Of a DNA stretch of 64,000 nt, positions 1 to 10,430 are shown one piece after another. The translations under genes and the position numbers were made by a program. The stretch lies in the NCBI GenBank assembly GCA_021234155.1, contig JAJEKV010000006.1, forward strand, positions 28,194,271 to 28,258,270, read 5' to 3'. The stretch is from Isoetes taiwanensis. Taxonomy: Eukaryota > Streptophyta > Lycopodiopsida > Isoetales > Isoetaceae. Within the stretch, counting starts at the first letter, position 1. Every line of letters starts with the position of its first letter. Below the pieces are notes generated by a model. The model searched no databases. It had not been told where the DNA came from and was given only the letters and a program-made list of their open reading frames with translations.

Positions 1-155
1 ATTAATAAAGGCGGTTGACGTACAATATTCTCCATAATTATACCAAATCCTCCCGAAATCTTGTACTAGCTTCTCTATCAATAAAATCTAAATATCTTGC
101 CTGCGGAAAAAAAAAACTTTGGCGCACATTTTGAACTTTACTCAATCGATCAAAC

Positions 156-1010
156 ATGGCTCCGGATTCTACCTCAACGAAAACTTGGCCCGAATCGATT
201 ATAGCTGCTCTTAAATCGAATGCATTTCAAGAAACAAATGTATCTTGAACAAATTGAAATCCCTTTCCTTCAGCGGTAATACAAATCCCTTCAAGCGAAG
301 TAGTACAAATCGGTTAATAATCGATTTCTTGTGCGGGATGTTGTATCCCCTTTCTGAGAATGGATCGATGTCTTAAAGCACCGGTTGAAGAAGAAACTAT
401 GGAAGAAGGATTGGACTCTCATGCAAGCACTTGAGGTTGACGATCGGGTTTGATTTCAATCCTCCCGTTGATGAAGTTTGGAAAGCAATTGTTACAAACA
501 GGGCAAAGAAAATCAAACAGAGGGTTTGTAGGGGGTGGATACGTGACAAAGCCAATTAGAAGAAAGGTGAATGCTTACTTCAAATCTCATAATGAATGAG
601 GTATCTAATTTGACTCCAAAACAAAGAAAGTATATTTGCAAGAAGATTATTGCGGGACAAAAGATTGCAATTCCTATTTGAGCCAGGTCATTGGAAGGCC
701 TCAAGAGGCTATCGTGGAAAACAGATCGGTAAAGAATTTAAAGGATGGCCTCCAAGGCGTCAAAAATGCAAATAGCAATGACGGACTTTTTGCAAAAGCA
801 TTCTCAGTACTATCTATGGTGGTTGGAGAGGAAGAAGAAAATTACGTAAGACTTCACTAGCGACTAAGTTGCTAAAAATACATCCTAGAAATATGAAACT
901 AGCGTGGAGAGAAGGAAAAGAATGTCACTAGGTGGAACAAATCTGTGGGCATTAAGGGGTGAAATATAGATCGAGGGCTATGAAGGATATGGTTGCTTTC
1001 GGTTTTGGTT
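156..1010 (+). pseudogene. Decayed N-terminal part of a transposase-like gene
   Basis: An ATG at 156 opens a 30-codon frame (MAPDSTSTKTWPESIIAALK...) that stops at 248. Downstream, short stretches in shifting frames still look protein-like, such as DEVWKAIVTNRAKKIKQRV near 470-530 and LATKLLKIHPRNMKLAWREG near 860-920. Stops and frameshifts break every frame. Because a recognisable transposase-like C-terminal part follows at 2.4-3.1 kb on the same strand, I infer that this is the worn-out 5' part of the same element. The link is inference; no domain is recognisable here. Confidence 0.3.
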
Positions 1011-1122
1011 AGATAACTCAATAGAGATGTCATGAAGAAGAGGACACAACCAATTCAATATAATATATTAACATTACAGTGTACGACTGAATTTAAAGTT
1101 TGTAATTGCATCTTGTTTTTCG

Positions 1123-1385
1123 AATAAAGATGTTTTTATTTTGTAACACCTGATGTAAAGTTTGTAGATTTCTTTACTTTTGGCGGAATAAAGATGTCTT
1201 TTATTTTGTAACACTTGATGTAAAAGTTTGTAATGATTTCTTTACTTTTTGAAATAATGTAGATGCAATTGCCCTAGTTGTTCTACATTTTATGTCAAAT
1301 TATTTCATGGCAACACGTACATGTATATTTGTTTACATGTATGTTACGGATGTATATTTGTTTACATGTATATTCGGATGTATTG
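1123..1385. repeat. Short AT-rich tandem repeats
   Basis: A unit of about 72 bp (AATAAAGATGT...TTTATTTTGTAACAC.TGATGTAAA) occurs twice between about 1123 and 1255. A shorter direct repeat of ATGTATATTTGTTTACATGT follows near 1320-1380. No coding potential is visible. The repeats lie between the two halves of the decayed transposase-like region and could be its intron or spacer. Confidence 0.5.
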
Positions 1386-1619
1386 TAGATGTAGGCAAAG
1401 AACTAAGAAGAAATTAGTGTGGAGATGTATTAATTGTCAAAAAATTATGTGACTTCATAGTAAATGAAATAAAATTCATGTCGAATGTACATGTATGTGT
1501 GGGAGTTTAGGGTCTTGAATATGTAAAAGATTTGTATGTAATGTAATGTATTGAGGTGACTAATTTTATTTTCTTTGTAATTTTTTACAGTGAATTATTC
1601 CAATTTTGTGGATCAAGAT

Positions 1620-3415
1620 CCGAGGTTGGATTGGGCTTAGGCAATTTGAATACTTAAACCTTCTTGCATTAGAAAGCTAAAGGAAAGAAACACATGTTGT
1701 TGCGCGTGAAACATGAGCAATCAGATCTGTACAAGCGAGGCATTTAATTTGATGAGGTCAAGACTCCATGAAAATTGTTCGTGCAATTGTGGTGTGTGCG
1801 ATCCGAAGCTCATCTTTGGAATATGTCAAGCCAAGGACAAGACATTTGATAATGTTAGCACATTTTGGAGGGCTATGGTATGTGATGAGCGCAAAACAGT
1901 AACGAAAGTGGCATAAGCTACAATGTATCAAATCGATGGGAAATTGTGGGAAACAATTAATTGAGTTGTGTCCAAGAGAATACAAGGAGAGATTGACCAA
2001 ACGCTTGATTGGCAAGTCTATGGTTACGTTAATGAGCCCTCGAAGAAAGGAACTTCAAGAAGACTAAAGCTAATTGACAAGAAAGGCAGCTCAAAGTAAT
2101 ATGTTGGATGATATGTTTGATCATATGTCAAGTTTGTATATCATAACTTTGTGGCACATTGGCGAAAGCAAACAATTCAAGGAATCCATGAAGAGTCTTT
2201 GTGATGATACCAGTATTATCAGTTGTTGATTTCTGAGAATTATACTTTGAAGCCATTCAACGAGATTCAAGCACAACATTGGTACAATGAACAAATCCGC
2301 ATATTGGTCCACATCACAATGTTCAAGGTACTGTGGTAAAATGAGGAAATGTGTGCACTTCTTTATTTCAGATGACAAAACACATGATACTCACTTTGTA
2401 CAAAAAGCATTCAAGATGCACCTCAATTGCATTTGAAAGAAAATGGTCTTTGGTCATATGAAATACCACTTAGTTTGGTCCGACGGTTGTGCAGCCCAAT
2501 TCAAGTCGAGAAGAGCTTTCTATCATGTAACTAGGTATCATCAAGAGCATAAGATCAGAATACACCGGAATTTCTTTGGCTCGGGACATGGGAAGGGCAC
2601 ACATGATTCGGAGAAGGAGCCATAGCCAAACTATGGCTCGAGGCGCAAAAAAGAAAAAGGATGGGAAAGTGATAAAAAATGCGTAAACCGCATGTGAGGT
2701 TCTTGAAGAGAAAATTTCTGATGTGGAAAGGGTATTTTGGAAGGTGTCCGACATTGACCGTTCCCAAAGATTTGATGTGCTCCCGGTGAAAGGGTGCAAT
2801 CTCTTCATTCGCGTATCATCCATAGATCCAAATGATCCAACAAAGTTAATGTGTAGATCTCTTTCATGTTTTTGTAAGGCATGCATCAATTTTGATTGGC
2901 ACGCTTGTGAGAATGCCGATCATTGTGGCGGTGGGAGTTGAGAAAACTAGAGCCTACAAACGGGGACAATGTTGAAGAAGATGGAGTGCGAGGCGAGAGG
3001 ACTTGTGGGCTAATGGCGTGGACAATGTGGATGAGACGGTGCAGGTTGGAGATTATTTTGCATCATTCACATCCCCGCACAATTATGAAAGGGTCCCTTA
3101 TTATCTCATCCAAATTACGTAAGTGAAACATGCCCTCGAAGAAGACACCAAGGATGACTATGGAAATGAATTTTATTGTGGTAATGAAGTTATAGCCGGT
3201 AACTCGCTTTGAATTGATTCCCGTTGCCATCAAAAGTACGAGCTTATTCAAGGAAAGAAAGTTCTTGTCCATCCCGAAGTCGAATTGGGGTGAGATTTCC
3301 ATTGGAGCAGATCAAACATAAGATTAAAGGTACATCTTATGCATATGAACCGACTAACTATTGGCATGAAATGTTCTTTGGGAAATTTGCCGAGATTGTA
3401 GAATCTCAGTAATAC
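1620..3415 (+). pseudogene. Broken DDE-like transposase remnant (HGKG.HD family)
   Basis: Several frames on the + strand carry pieces of one protein. At 1713-1916 there is a Cys-rich stretch (ENCSCNCGVCDPKLIFGIC). At 2443-2625 comes HLVWSDGCAAQFKSRRAFYH followed by FFGSGHGKGTHD, the pattern of a widespread eukaryotic family of transposase-like proteins with a DG.A.QFK...HGKG..D core. At 2723-2941 a shifted frame reads WKVSDIDRSQRFDVLPVKGC and ends in a Cys/His cluster (CFCKACINFDWHACENADHC). At 3011-3120 another frame reads QVGDYFASFTSPHNYERVPY before a stop. At least three frame changes and several stops make it non-functional. The family assignment rests on motif memory and should be confirmed by a profile search. 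Confidence 0.55.
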
Positions 3416-3920
3416 GTTAACTTGTTGTTGAAGTAACTTTTCTATGCACTAAGGCATGGACTTGCAAACCTAATGTAATCAGAATGTGAACGAGATAAAA
3501 CACAAACATTAATATAATGTTTATATACTTCCAAGACTGTTATACTTAGTGTAAGTTCAATTGGTTTCCCTATTCGGCATTTATCTCCTCAAGAATCGGG
3601 TGCGCCAGGTGAGTTTGCATTTGAATTGGGGATATGGATTGTGATCTAGTCGTTCGATCTCCTCCCGCCATCGAAATCAACCAGTCACCACAGGTAAAAA
3701 AGGAATTTTTATCCCTGTCTATTCCCTTCTCCCCTGTTTCTGATATGGCTCGTACCATGCCAATGATTTGTTCCTTAACCAATGATTTGTGCCAATGATT
3801 TGTTCAACATCCTTTTCTCAAAATCTATCCCACTGTCCTCTTTTTCTGACCCAATTGGCCAATGGTTGATGCTGGCATATATCCCACAAGCCTAGCTCAA
3901 AGGAAAGGGCTATACTCAAT

Positions 3921-4150
3921 GTGGAATATTCCTTTCAATGTAATAAGGAATATTCTTGATGATTAGGCACTAAGGAATATTCCTTTCAATGCAAAAAGGA
4001 ATATTCCTTTCAAGGTAATAGGAATATTCCTTGTAACTATGGGTGCACTTAAACAAACTAAAGAATATTCCTTTGAAGGTAATAAGGAATATTCCTGATA
4101 ACTAGGCGCTAAGGAATATTCCTTTCAATGCAATAAGGAATATTCCTTGT
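3921..4150. repeat. Tandem array built on the GGAATATTCC palindrome
   Basis: Nine copies of GAATATTC, mostly as AAGGAATATTCC, lie within about 230 bp in irregular units of about 25-60 bp with shared linkers such as TTTCAATGCAAT and TGATAACTAGGCGCT. Each core is itself palindromic. The 500 bp before it (3420-3920) shows no gene or structure I can support. Confidence 0.8.
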
Positions 4151-4334
4151 TATCTCTATATTGTTGACTCACGCTTTACCAAACACAATATGCATAGGCA
4201 CACAATATGCCTTAACATAATCCATTCATTTGGCATTTGTTGATTTGGCAATTGTTGATTTGGTAACATGTGGAACATTGAATGCATGTGGGATATTTGA
4301 GCCCATTACTAAAAAAAAGGGTGGACTAGGATTA

Positions 4335-5046
4335 CATCTTGGCAGGGATAGGTTCTGTACGTATGAAACTATTTTTTCAGACGTATAAAGTGCAAAAATA
4401 CGTATTTTTGGGAAAATATTATTTTTGTATTTAATACCGCCGGAAAAAAAGTTCACAGAAGTTTAAACCTTTCGTTAAACGCGAACTTTTCTTCAGCTGC
4501 AGCGAAGTCTAATTTTCGCCACGCGAATCCCTCATGCCTTTTCGGCGTAGCGAAGCCTTTTAATGTACCGCCTACGAAACTCTTTTCGCAGCGTAGCGTT
4601 TAAGTATAAAGGTTCGCACGCTGAAACTTTTTGTTGGCGTAAGCATTCTTTGCGTTCGCTTTACGAAGGGCTGTTCGCTGGGTGAAGCCGCGAAGTTTCG
4701 CCACGCGAAGTTTTCTATATATATTTCGAGGCGTCCTAAAAAATTTCGGCGTTTGGCGAACTGATTTGTTTAAACTGCGAAGATGTTTTCGCGTAAGTTT
4801 AAGCAGTTCATTCGTTTTCGTGAAACTATTCCGGTTCGGCGTGGCGAAAAATCTTGTTTTCGCTTTACCGCCGAACGGACCAGCGTAAAAGCGGTTGTTT
4901 TAAACTTACGCCGAAAAGTTTTCGACGCCGGAAATTTTTTTAGCCGTATTTTTGACGTATTAAACGTCAAATTTGTGCCGTATCAAACGAAAAATACGTA
5001 TTGCGTATAAAACGTATACAGTATTGAACCTATCCCTGCATCTTGG
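4335..5046. mobile_element. Non-autonomous hAT element (696 bp) with 8-bp target duplication
   Basis: Terminal inverted repeats begin CAGGGATAGGTTC at 4343 and end GAACCTATCCCTG at 5038. The 8-bp sequence CATCTTGG lies directly outside both ends (4335-4342 and 5039-5046). An 8-bp duplication with a CAGGG terminus is characteristic of the hAT superfamily. The interior has no transposase. It is packed with short GCGAA/TTCGC motifs and ACGTAT/ATACGT near both ends. The open frames inside are made of these repeats and are not genes. The element is non-autonomous and, given its intact ends and TSD, probably inserted fairly recently. Confidence 0.88.
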
Positions 5047-5396
5047 ACAGTTATGAGTAATTGAAGATTACAAGCCAGCGAGCCATAACTTTTCAACATC
5101 TAATCTCTATCCACACTTATCAATGAAGCAAAACCCTATTTATATATGTGCACGTTTTTTGTGATATATGCATGTGGGATATTGCTAACTTTGTGTTAGG
5201 GTTGTGCTAGGGTGTGAAATCGTATGCATGGATACATCCCTTTCCTCTTCTGCCTAATTCCCAAAACAAAATCGTATGCATGCAAACATCCCTTTTATTC
5301 CCAAAATTCTGCCCTGTAGCTTCATTCCGTCCCCATCATCTATTCCGCCATCTCCTTCACTCCTTCCCCATTCCGTCCATCTCCTTCACTTCCGCC

Positions 5397-5681
5397 ATGG
5401 CCAAGTTCAAGACCACACTCCGCAGGAACACTATCCCGGCCATTGTGCCTGCTCCTCCCCCGCCAGCACGGTCCTCCTCTTCCTCCGGAGAATCCGTGTC
5501 TTCCTCCCACCCGGTTACAGTCAGGGCGAAGTTCACTCCACCAGAGGTGGAGAAGCTCATCATGGATCATCAGGCTGTCGCTTCGTTGCGGGTGATCGAG
5601 TGGGTGCATGAGGCTTACCTCGACGAGGAGCGACTCCTCGAAATGAAGATGTATATGCCATGGAAGACGACCTTCATATAG
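5397..5681 (+). CDS. Small Ser/Pro-rich hypothetical protein (94 aa)
   Basis: An ATG at 5397, in a good context (TTCCGCCATGGCC) after a pyrimidine-rich leader, opens a 94-codon frame ending at 5681. The N-terminus is basic (MAKFKTTLRRNTIPAIVPAP), followed by a Pro/Ser stretch at residues 18-42 and a more ordered acidic part (FTPPEVEKLIMDHQAVASL). The segment is clearly more GC-rich than its surroundings. Basic, Pro/Ser-rich starts like this are common in plant transposon-encoded proteins, so it may be a truncated transposon ORF. The frame also extends upstream to 5214, but with poorer composition. Function unknown; 5690-6040 beyond it holds nothing I can support. Confidence 0.35.
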   Translation: MAKFKTTLRRNTIPAIVPAPPPPARSSSSSGESVSSSHPVTVRAKFTPPEVEKLIMDHQAVASLRVIEWVHEAYLDEERLLEMKMYMPWKTTFI

Positions 5682-6049
5682 AGCTGAAGATGGCCTAAAG
5701 ATCAATCCCTGGTTTCAATTTTTTTAGTAATAGTCCTTGTGACAGAAGTAATTAAATACAGAAGCAATAATCCTTGTGACTCCATTTTTTGTAAAGCTTT
5801 TTCATTAATGACAGAACTCCTCTTCTCTACAGCTGTTGTGACTATTTTTTTTGCTTTAACTGTTCTCTGAGTTTCCACTGTTCTTTTAGTTAACTGAACT
5901 ATTTCTATCCTTTCTGTATAGATATAAGAAACATGTTTGGTACTTAGTTTGCAACTCAAGTTTTTGGTGCAACTCAAGTTAATGACAGTTTTTGTCATTA
6001 ATTATAAAATGCAAAGTACAATTACTGAAATAGTTACACCAAACCATCA

Positions 6050-6580
6050 CCATACCATGCCCCACACTATCATATTCACCAGAACGAGCACATCCCACCA
6101 CACACCACACCATTCACCACACACCCCACCACACACCCCACCATTCACCACACACCATACACCATAGACCATACACCAACTATCATATTCACGTAACGAA
6201 AGCACATCCCACCACACACCACACCATTCACCACACACCCCACCACACACTCCACCACACACCACACCATTCACCACACACCGTACACCATAGACCATAC
6301 ACCAACTATCATATTCACCAGAACGAGCACATCCCACCACACACCACACCATTCACCACACTCCCCACCACACACCACACCATTCACCACACACCATACA
6401 CCATACACCAAATGGTGGAGTGTGGAGCGGTGGTGGAGTGTGGTGGTGGGGGGTGGTGGTGTGGTGTGTGGTGGTGGTGGGGTGTGGTGGTGGGGGTGGT
6501 GGTGGTGGTGTGTGTAGTGGTGTGTGGTGGTATGATGTGGTGTGGTGGAGTGTGGTGGGGTGTGGTAGTGTGGTGTTGAA
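6050..6580. repeat. Inverted C-rich/G-rich minisatellite (CACCACAC / GTGGTGTG)
   Basis: From about 6050 to 6412 the + strand is a C/A minisatellite of CACCACACACC-type units in a higher-order repeat of about 115-130 bp, each marked by TATCATATTCAC (near 6066, 6180 and 6308). At about 6413 the strand bias flips and 6413-6576 is G/T-rich (GGTGGTGTGTGGTGG), the reverse complement of the first part. The whole could fold into a long imperfect hairpin. The open frames on both strands are repeat translations (Thr/His/Pro or Val/Trp/Gly) and not genes. Confidence 0.85.
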
Positions 6581-6935
6581 ACAATCAAAACAATCAAGTA
6601 TGTTGTAACAGTCGAAACAATCAAGTAACTGTTTTGATTGACCAAAAAGGGTACAAGGCTTCTTTAAATCAGAAATCTTTTTTCTTAAAAAAAAAAAAAA
6701 CTTACATAGTCATAAAGTATACTATCAGTAGTATACTATTCAGCATAGTGTCATTTACACATTCCTTATGATAGGAAATGTGAACACAAATGTGAACAAA
6801 AGATATATATAAGCCTGTTACATAGTTCATCTTGCAAAATCAGATACTCAGACTCATGATCAGCTCAGAAATCAGAGGACTGCTGGCTGATACGTTCTTT
6901 CGGATTGGCATCACAATGCATGACCAAAGCATCTA

Positions 6936-7090
6936 TTAGAAATTATCGTCGTGACAGGGCGTATTCATGAGAGAACCATTTAGATGTAATCTGTGACATC
7001 CATAAATAAGGTTAGAAATATTTAAAGGAACATGAGATGCAGTACATACAAGGGAAGGCATACAACTTACTTCCATATCTCTACCAGAGA
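6936..7090 (-). pseudogene. 3' end of the Ulp1-like protease gene, beyond the CACTA insertion
   Basis: On the minus strand, the sequence beyond the CACTA element continues the reading frame that stops at the other border. Counting the TSD triplet TCT once, EALVS|LVEIW runs across the insertion point to 7071, where a consensus donor GTAAGT follows. An 80-bp intron ends in CACAG at 6991. The last exon (6990 down to 6936) reads LHLNGSLMNTPCHDDNF and stops. The splice phase (two bases plus one) matches. This continuity is strong evidence that the CACTA element landed inside an exon. Confidence 0.65.
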
Positions 7091-7111
7091 TACTACAAGA
7101 GAATGAGGGTT

Positions 7112-7444
7112 CTGCGTCAAAAAAATCGTCAGACTATCTAGAGAGATTTTTGCCTGACGTTTACGCTGACGAGTATACTGACGATTGTTTATCTGACGCT
7201 TTTCCTGACGATATTGCGTCAGATATTTCGTCAGATTGTTCGTCAGAAATAATCGACAGGCTATGCGTCAAATTAATCGTCAGAAGTTTAACGTCAGTGT
7301 TTTCGTCAGGTTTATCGTCAACATAAACGTCAGAATATGCGTCAGACAATTTCGTCAGGTCGCGCGTCAGAATTATTGTCACAAATTGCGTCAGTATTTT
7401 CGTCAAATAAAACCGTCAAATAAAACGTCAGAAATATCGTCATT
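7112..7444. repeat. Left subterminal CGTCAG/CTGACG array of the CACTA element
   Basis: About 18 exact copies of CTGACG or CGTCAG, plus several one-base variants, occur in about 330 bp, spaced mostly 12-16 bp apart. The motif is in CTGACG orientation in one block (about 7150-7210) and CGTCAG in the rest. In En/Spm-type elements such subterminal repeats are binding sites for the element's DNA-binding protein. That role is inferred here. The frames translated from this array are artefacts. Confidence 0.85.
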
Positions 7445-8639
7445 ATTAAAATTTTTTAGTCCATATTCCTAACGAATAGGGTTAGGGTTTTTGATATTTC
7501 GATACTCTATTTTGGCGTAAGGCAAATAGCCGGAATCGGCCAGATTTGCTGGGGGCAGAGCTCTGCTCTGCCGTAAACCCATATTTGATACAAGGCACAT
7601 TGCTGAATAGGCAAATCTCATACATGGAAGATGATGGACCTGCTTGCCGAAACTGCTAAGGATGAATCTTTGCATTGCTGCAACGGAATGATTAACGCCA
7701 GATGTGCACAGTTTCTGAGAAAACCCTGTTGCTTGGCGATCTGGTTGGAGCTAATACCCTACTGGTAATCTTTTCGTTGCATTTTGTTCAGATTTTTGCA
7801 CTGATTTTGATGGTTCTTTGAAAATGGCCACAAAATAGAAGTTAGAACAGAGTCCTTGAACTGATAGAGCTACTGTGGCCGAAATGACATTTCAAGAACA
7901 CTTGATATTCAACTTATGGAACTTGGGAAAATCGACCATGGAGGAATGCAAATGATTCACGGATAAAAGGAGCAAAAAATATCAGGTTTATTATCTCCTT
8001 TACTATGACTATGGATTTACCATCGCCTTTCTCAAATGTCAAGCATGTAATTGGGAAGAGTTTCCATTATTTGCCAGCCAGTTCTGCTAACAGAATTATT
8101 CCATTTTGCATTAATGCATTTAATATTTATATGCTCAACACTGAAATTAATACTATTAACATATATAGACAAACATTTGCTTTTTCATTTTGATCGTTTT
8201 CATCTTAGTAGTGGAAGCCTGCTTTGAACCACAAGTAAAGATGTTTAAACCATCCTCATGCTTTGCATGGCAAAGCTCATCTTGGATGTTATCGATTGTA
8301 CAATTTTAATAGCAGATCGACCTTCTTATTGATGTCCCTCTTATGCAGAACGAAGCTAAAAGTGGTTTGCGATAACTGTTCCGAAAATTCTGCTTGCCTA
8401 TCTGTGGCAAGACTTGGTGTTGCATCTGGACCTTATTTCTATGCAGGCAGGTGCTTAAGCTAATGGACGAGATTGAGGCTTTGTTTATTTAACATTTTGC
8501 ACGTAAAAATTGTAAATATGGAATGTCATGCCTCAGACCAGCACAATGGAAAGCCTCTCATACAATAACATTACTTCTTGGCATCCATATGATTATTGTT
8601 TAATGATTTAAGTATAGATAACGGAGGTTAACTATGTAT

Positions 8640-9080
8640 CTTGGCAGTGCAGGGCTTTTTCCGGGATATTCATTAGCATTGTTTGCTCATCTAAGTGGCA
8701 AATATACGTCTGCCTCAACATTAGCATCAGAGGTCTGCCTGCATGAAATCAATATTCCCAACATTCAGGCAAGTTTGTCATAAAATGAGTGGTATATATC
8801 TACACGTTTTTATATGATTCACCTTTCAATGCAGTGTGTTGGCCTTGATACGTCTTCACATATCCATGTATGGCTGGAATATTTATCTTTGGAGGCAAAC
8901 GCAAATTAATGCATTTATTTTTGAACTTGCACCTGGAACTGAGTTGCGTCATCATGAAACCTCGGTGATGACTATGGGTCTGACAACAATTTTGATTGCT
9001 AGAATGGTGATCCATCTAATATAACATGCAAAAGGAAAGCCATCTTTCCTGATTGACTTGATTCCTGTAGCTCAGGTATG
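8640..9080 (+). other. Exon-like fragments inside the CACTA element (possible gene capture)
   Basis: Two stretches look like spliced plant exons. One after GCAG at 8651 reads GLFPGYSLALFAHLSGKYTS and ASTLASEVCLHEINIPNIQ. The next, after an intron-like AT-rich stretch and an acceptor at 8834, reads CVGLDTSSHIHVWLEYLSLE, then changes frame to FELAPGTELRHHETSVMTMG. A further acceptor/donor-like pattern continues to about 9080. I do not recognise the protein. The rest of 7450-8640 and 9080-10130 is AT-rich with no supported gene. A piece of host gene carried in a CACTA element is a reasonable inference, but I could not identify the parent. Confidence 0.35.
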
Positions 9081-10143
9081 TATTTACTGTTCAGTGTATG
9101 GTATTTCAAATAGAATAGGAAGCAAGAAAATATTTGTTATCAGACAGTTTACATTGCAAAATGTGGTTAAAAAATAGTTGATCATGGTTCTTAGGAACTA
9201 ATGGACATATTTGCAATTGATTTCAAGCATGGTAATCTGTTTTTTCTAGATATAACAATGCATTGAAGGCTGTTATAACTCAGTGACAAAGTTCTAATTT
9301 CCTTGTTGGATTGTATTACATGTCCTTTACATGCATAGTCTGAAGGACATCGTTGCAGTTCCAGCTACATAACGACTTGGGGTTCAATTACATTTAAAGA
9401 TCAGATACCCAATGAGGTATTGCTACTCTTCCATTTTAATGTAAAGTGTTTCTATAGGTATTTACCTGATCACAAACATGGTGATTTAAATTGTCTTATT
9501 GAGTGGGCTTATTGAAATTGTTCAAGATGGCTAAATGCTATGAACTACTTGTTGTGAGCAAATATTCATCTACTCGCCTGTTCATGGAATTTGCTCAAAT
9601 TTGTTTTCTATTATGAATATTTCCAGGCATTCACAGGCTCTCTGAATGCATCTGAATGCAGTTGAGCTATTTGGGATGCCCACTCCATGGGAGTACGACA
9701 ACAGCCAGGTATTACATGTTGCATAACAGTGTTTCACATTTTCACATGTTGGTATATCCATATGATAACTAAATCTAATGTTTCTTTTTAGTTGCAGGTC
9801 TTTCCTGACTAGGTGTTTGCATTATGTGTTATTGACAATGATGCAGCAGCATTTGATGTACTATATGATATGTATATATGTTTTGTGAAAAGTGTTTAGT
9901 TAAAAAAAAAAAAACAGTGCAAAATGTGTAAACTTTTTAACATACTGAATGGGAAGTGCTTTTTACATGTAGGAAAGTTTCTTATTTGTTCTCTAATAGA
10001 TGCTGTTCAATAATAATATATATTATTATTATTTGTGTACAACCACCTCCAAGTTTTTATCACTTTGATTAACTCGATTGTCCATCAATCTCAATAGCAA
10101 CAAAAAACAGGACTAGCAGTAAAAACTCTTTCATGAAAGCAAT

Positions 10144-10408
10144 GACGAACTATATGACGAAATTTTTGACGTTTTTTGTGACGAATTTGCTGACGATTTT
10201 TTTGACGTTTTTTCTGACGATTTTTCTGACGAACCCTGACGTTTTTTCTGACGATTTTATTGACGTTAAACGTCAGAAAGTTGACGATTTTTCTGGCGAT
10301 TTTTCTGACGCTACATCGTCAGATAATAAACGTCAGGTAAATCGTCAGCCAGTGGGGTCTGGGCAGTTGTCTATTTTGTGAAGACCTTCTGACGATTTTT
10401 CTGACGCA
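10144..10408. repeat. Right subterminal CTGACG/CGTCAG array of the CACTA element
   Basis: About 12 exact copies of CTGACG or CGTCAG, plus many TGACG variants separated by T-rich spacers (GATTTTT, GTTTTTT), mirror the left array. The last copies adjoin the 3' terminus GCAGAACCCTCATTCTCTTG. The two ends together show the element is structurally complete. Confidence 0.85.
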
Positions 10409-10430
10409 GAACCCTCATTCTCTTGTAGTG

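Larger units (their letters stand above)
7091..10430. mobile_element. CACTA (En/Spm) element, 3,340 bp, with 3-bp TSD
   Basis: The left end reads TACTACAAGAGAATGAGGG and the right end, reverse-complemented, CACTACAAGAGAATGAGGG. These are inverted termini of at least 30 bp of the CACTACAAGA type, with one C-to-T change in the outermost base of the left end. AGA flanks both sides (7088-7090 and 10431-10433), the 3-bp target duplication expected for CACTA. Both subterminal regions carry dense CTGACG/CGTCAG arrays. The interior (about 7450-10130) shows no TNPA/TNPD-type transposase, so the element is non-autonomous. It instead holds intron-like and exon-like sequence of unknown origin. Confidence 0.9.

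Noticed and set aside
6047-6645. Several 60-125 codon frames on both strands (Thr/His/Pro-rich or Val/Trp/Gly-rich)
   Set aside because: They are translations of the CACCACAC minisatellite and its inverted part, with no other support.
7161-7472. Open frames and a possible CRISPR-like array of CGTCAG
   Set aside because: Repeat units are only 6 bp with spacers of 6-10 bp, and the array sits at a CACTA terminus. This fits subterminal transposon repeats, not CRISPR, and the frames are repeat translations.
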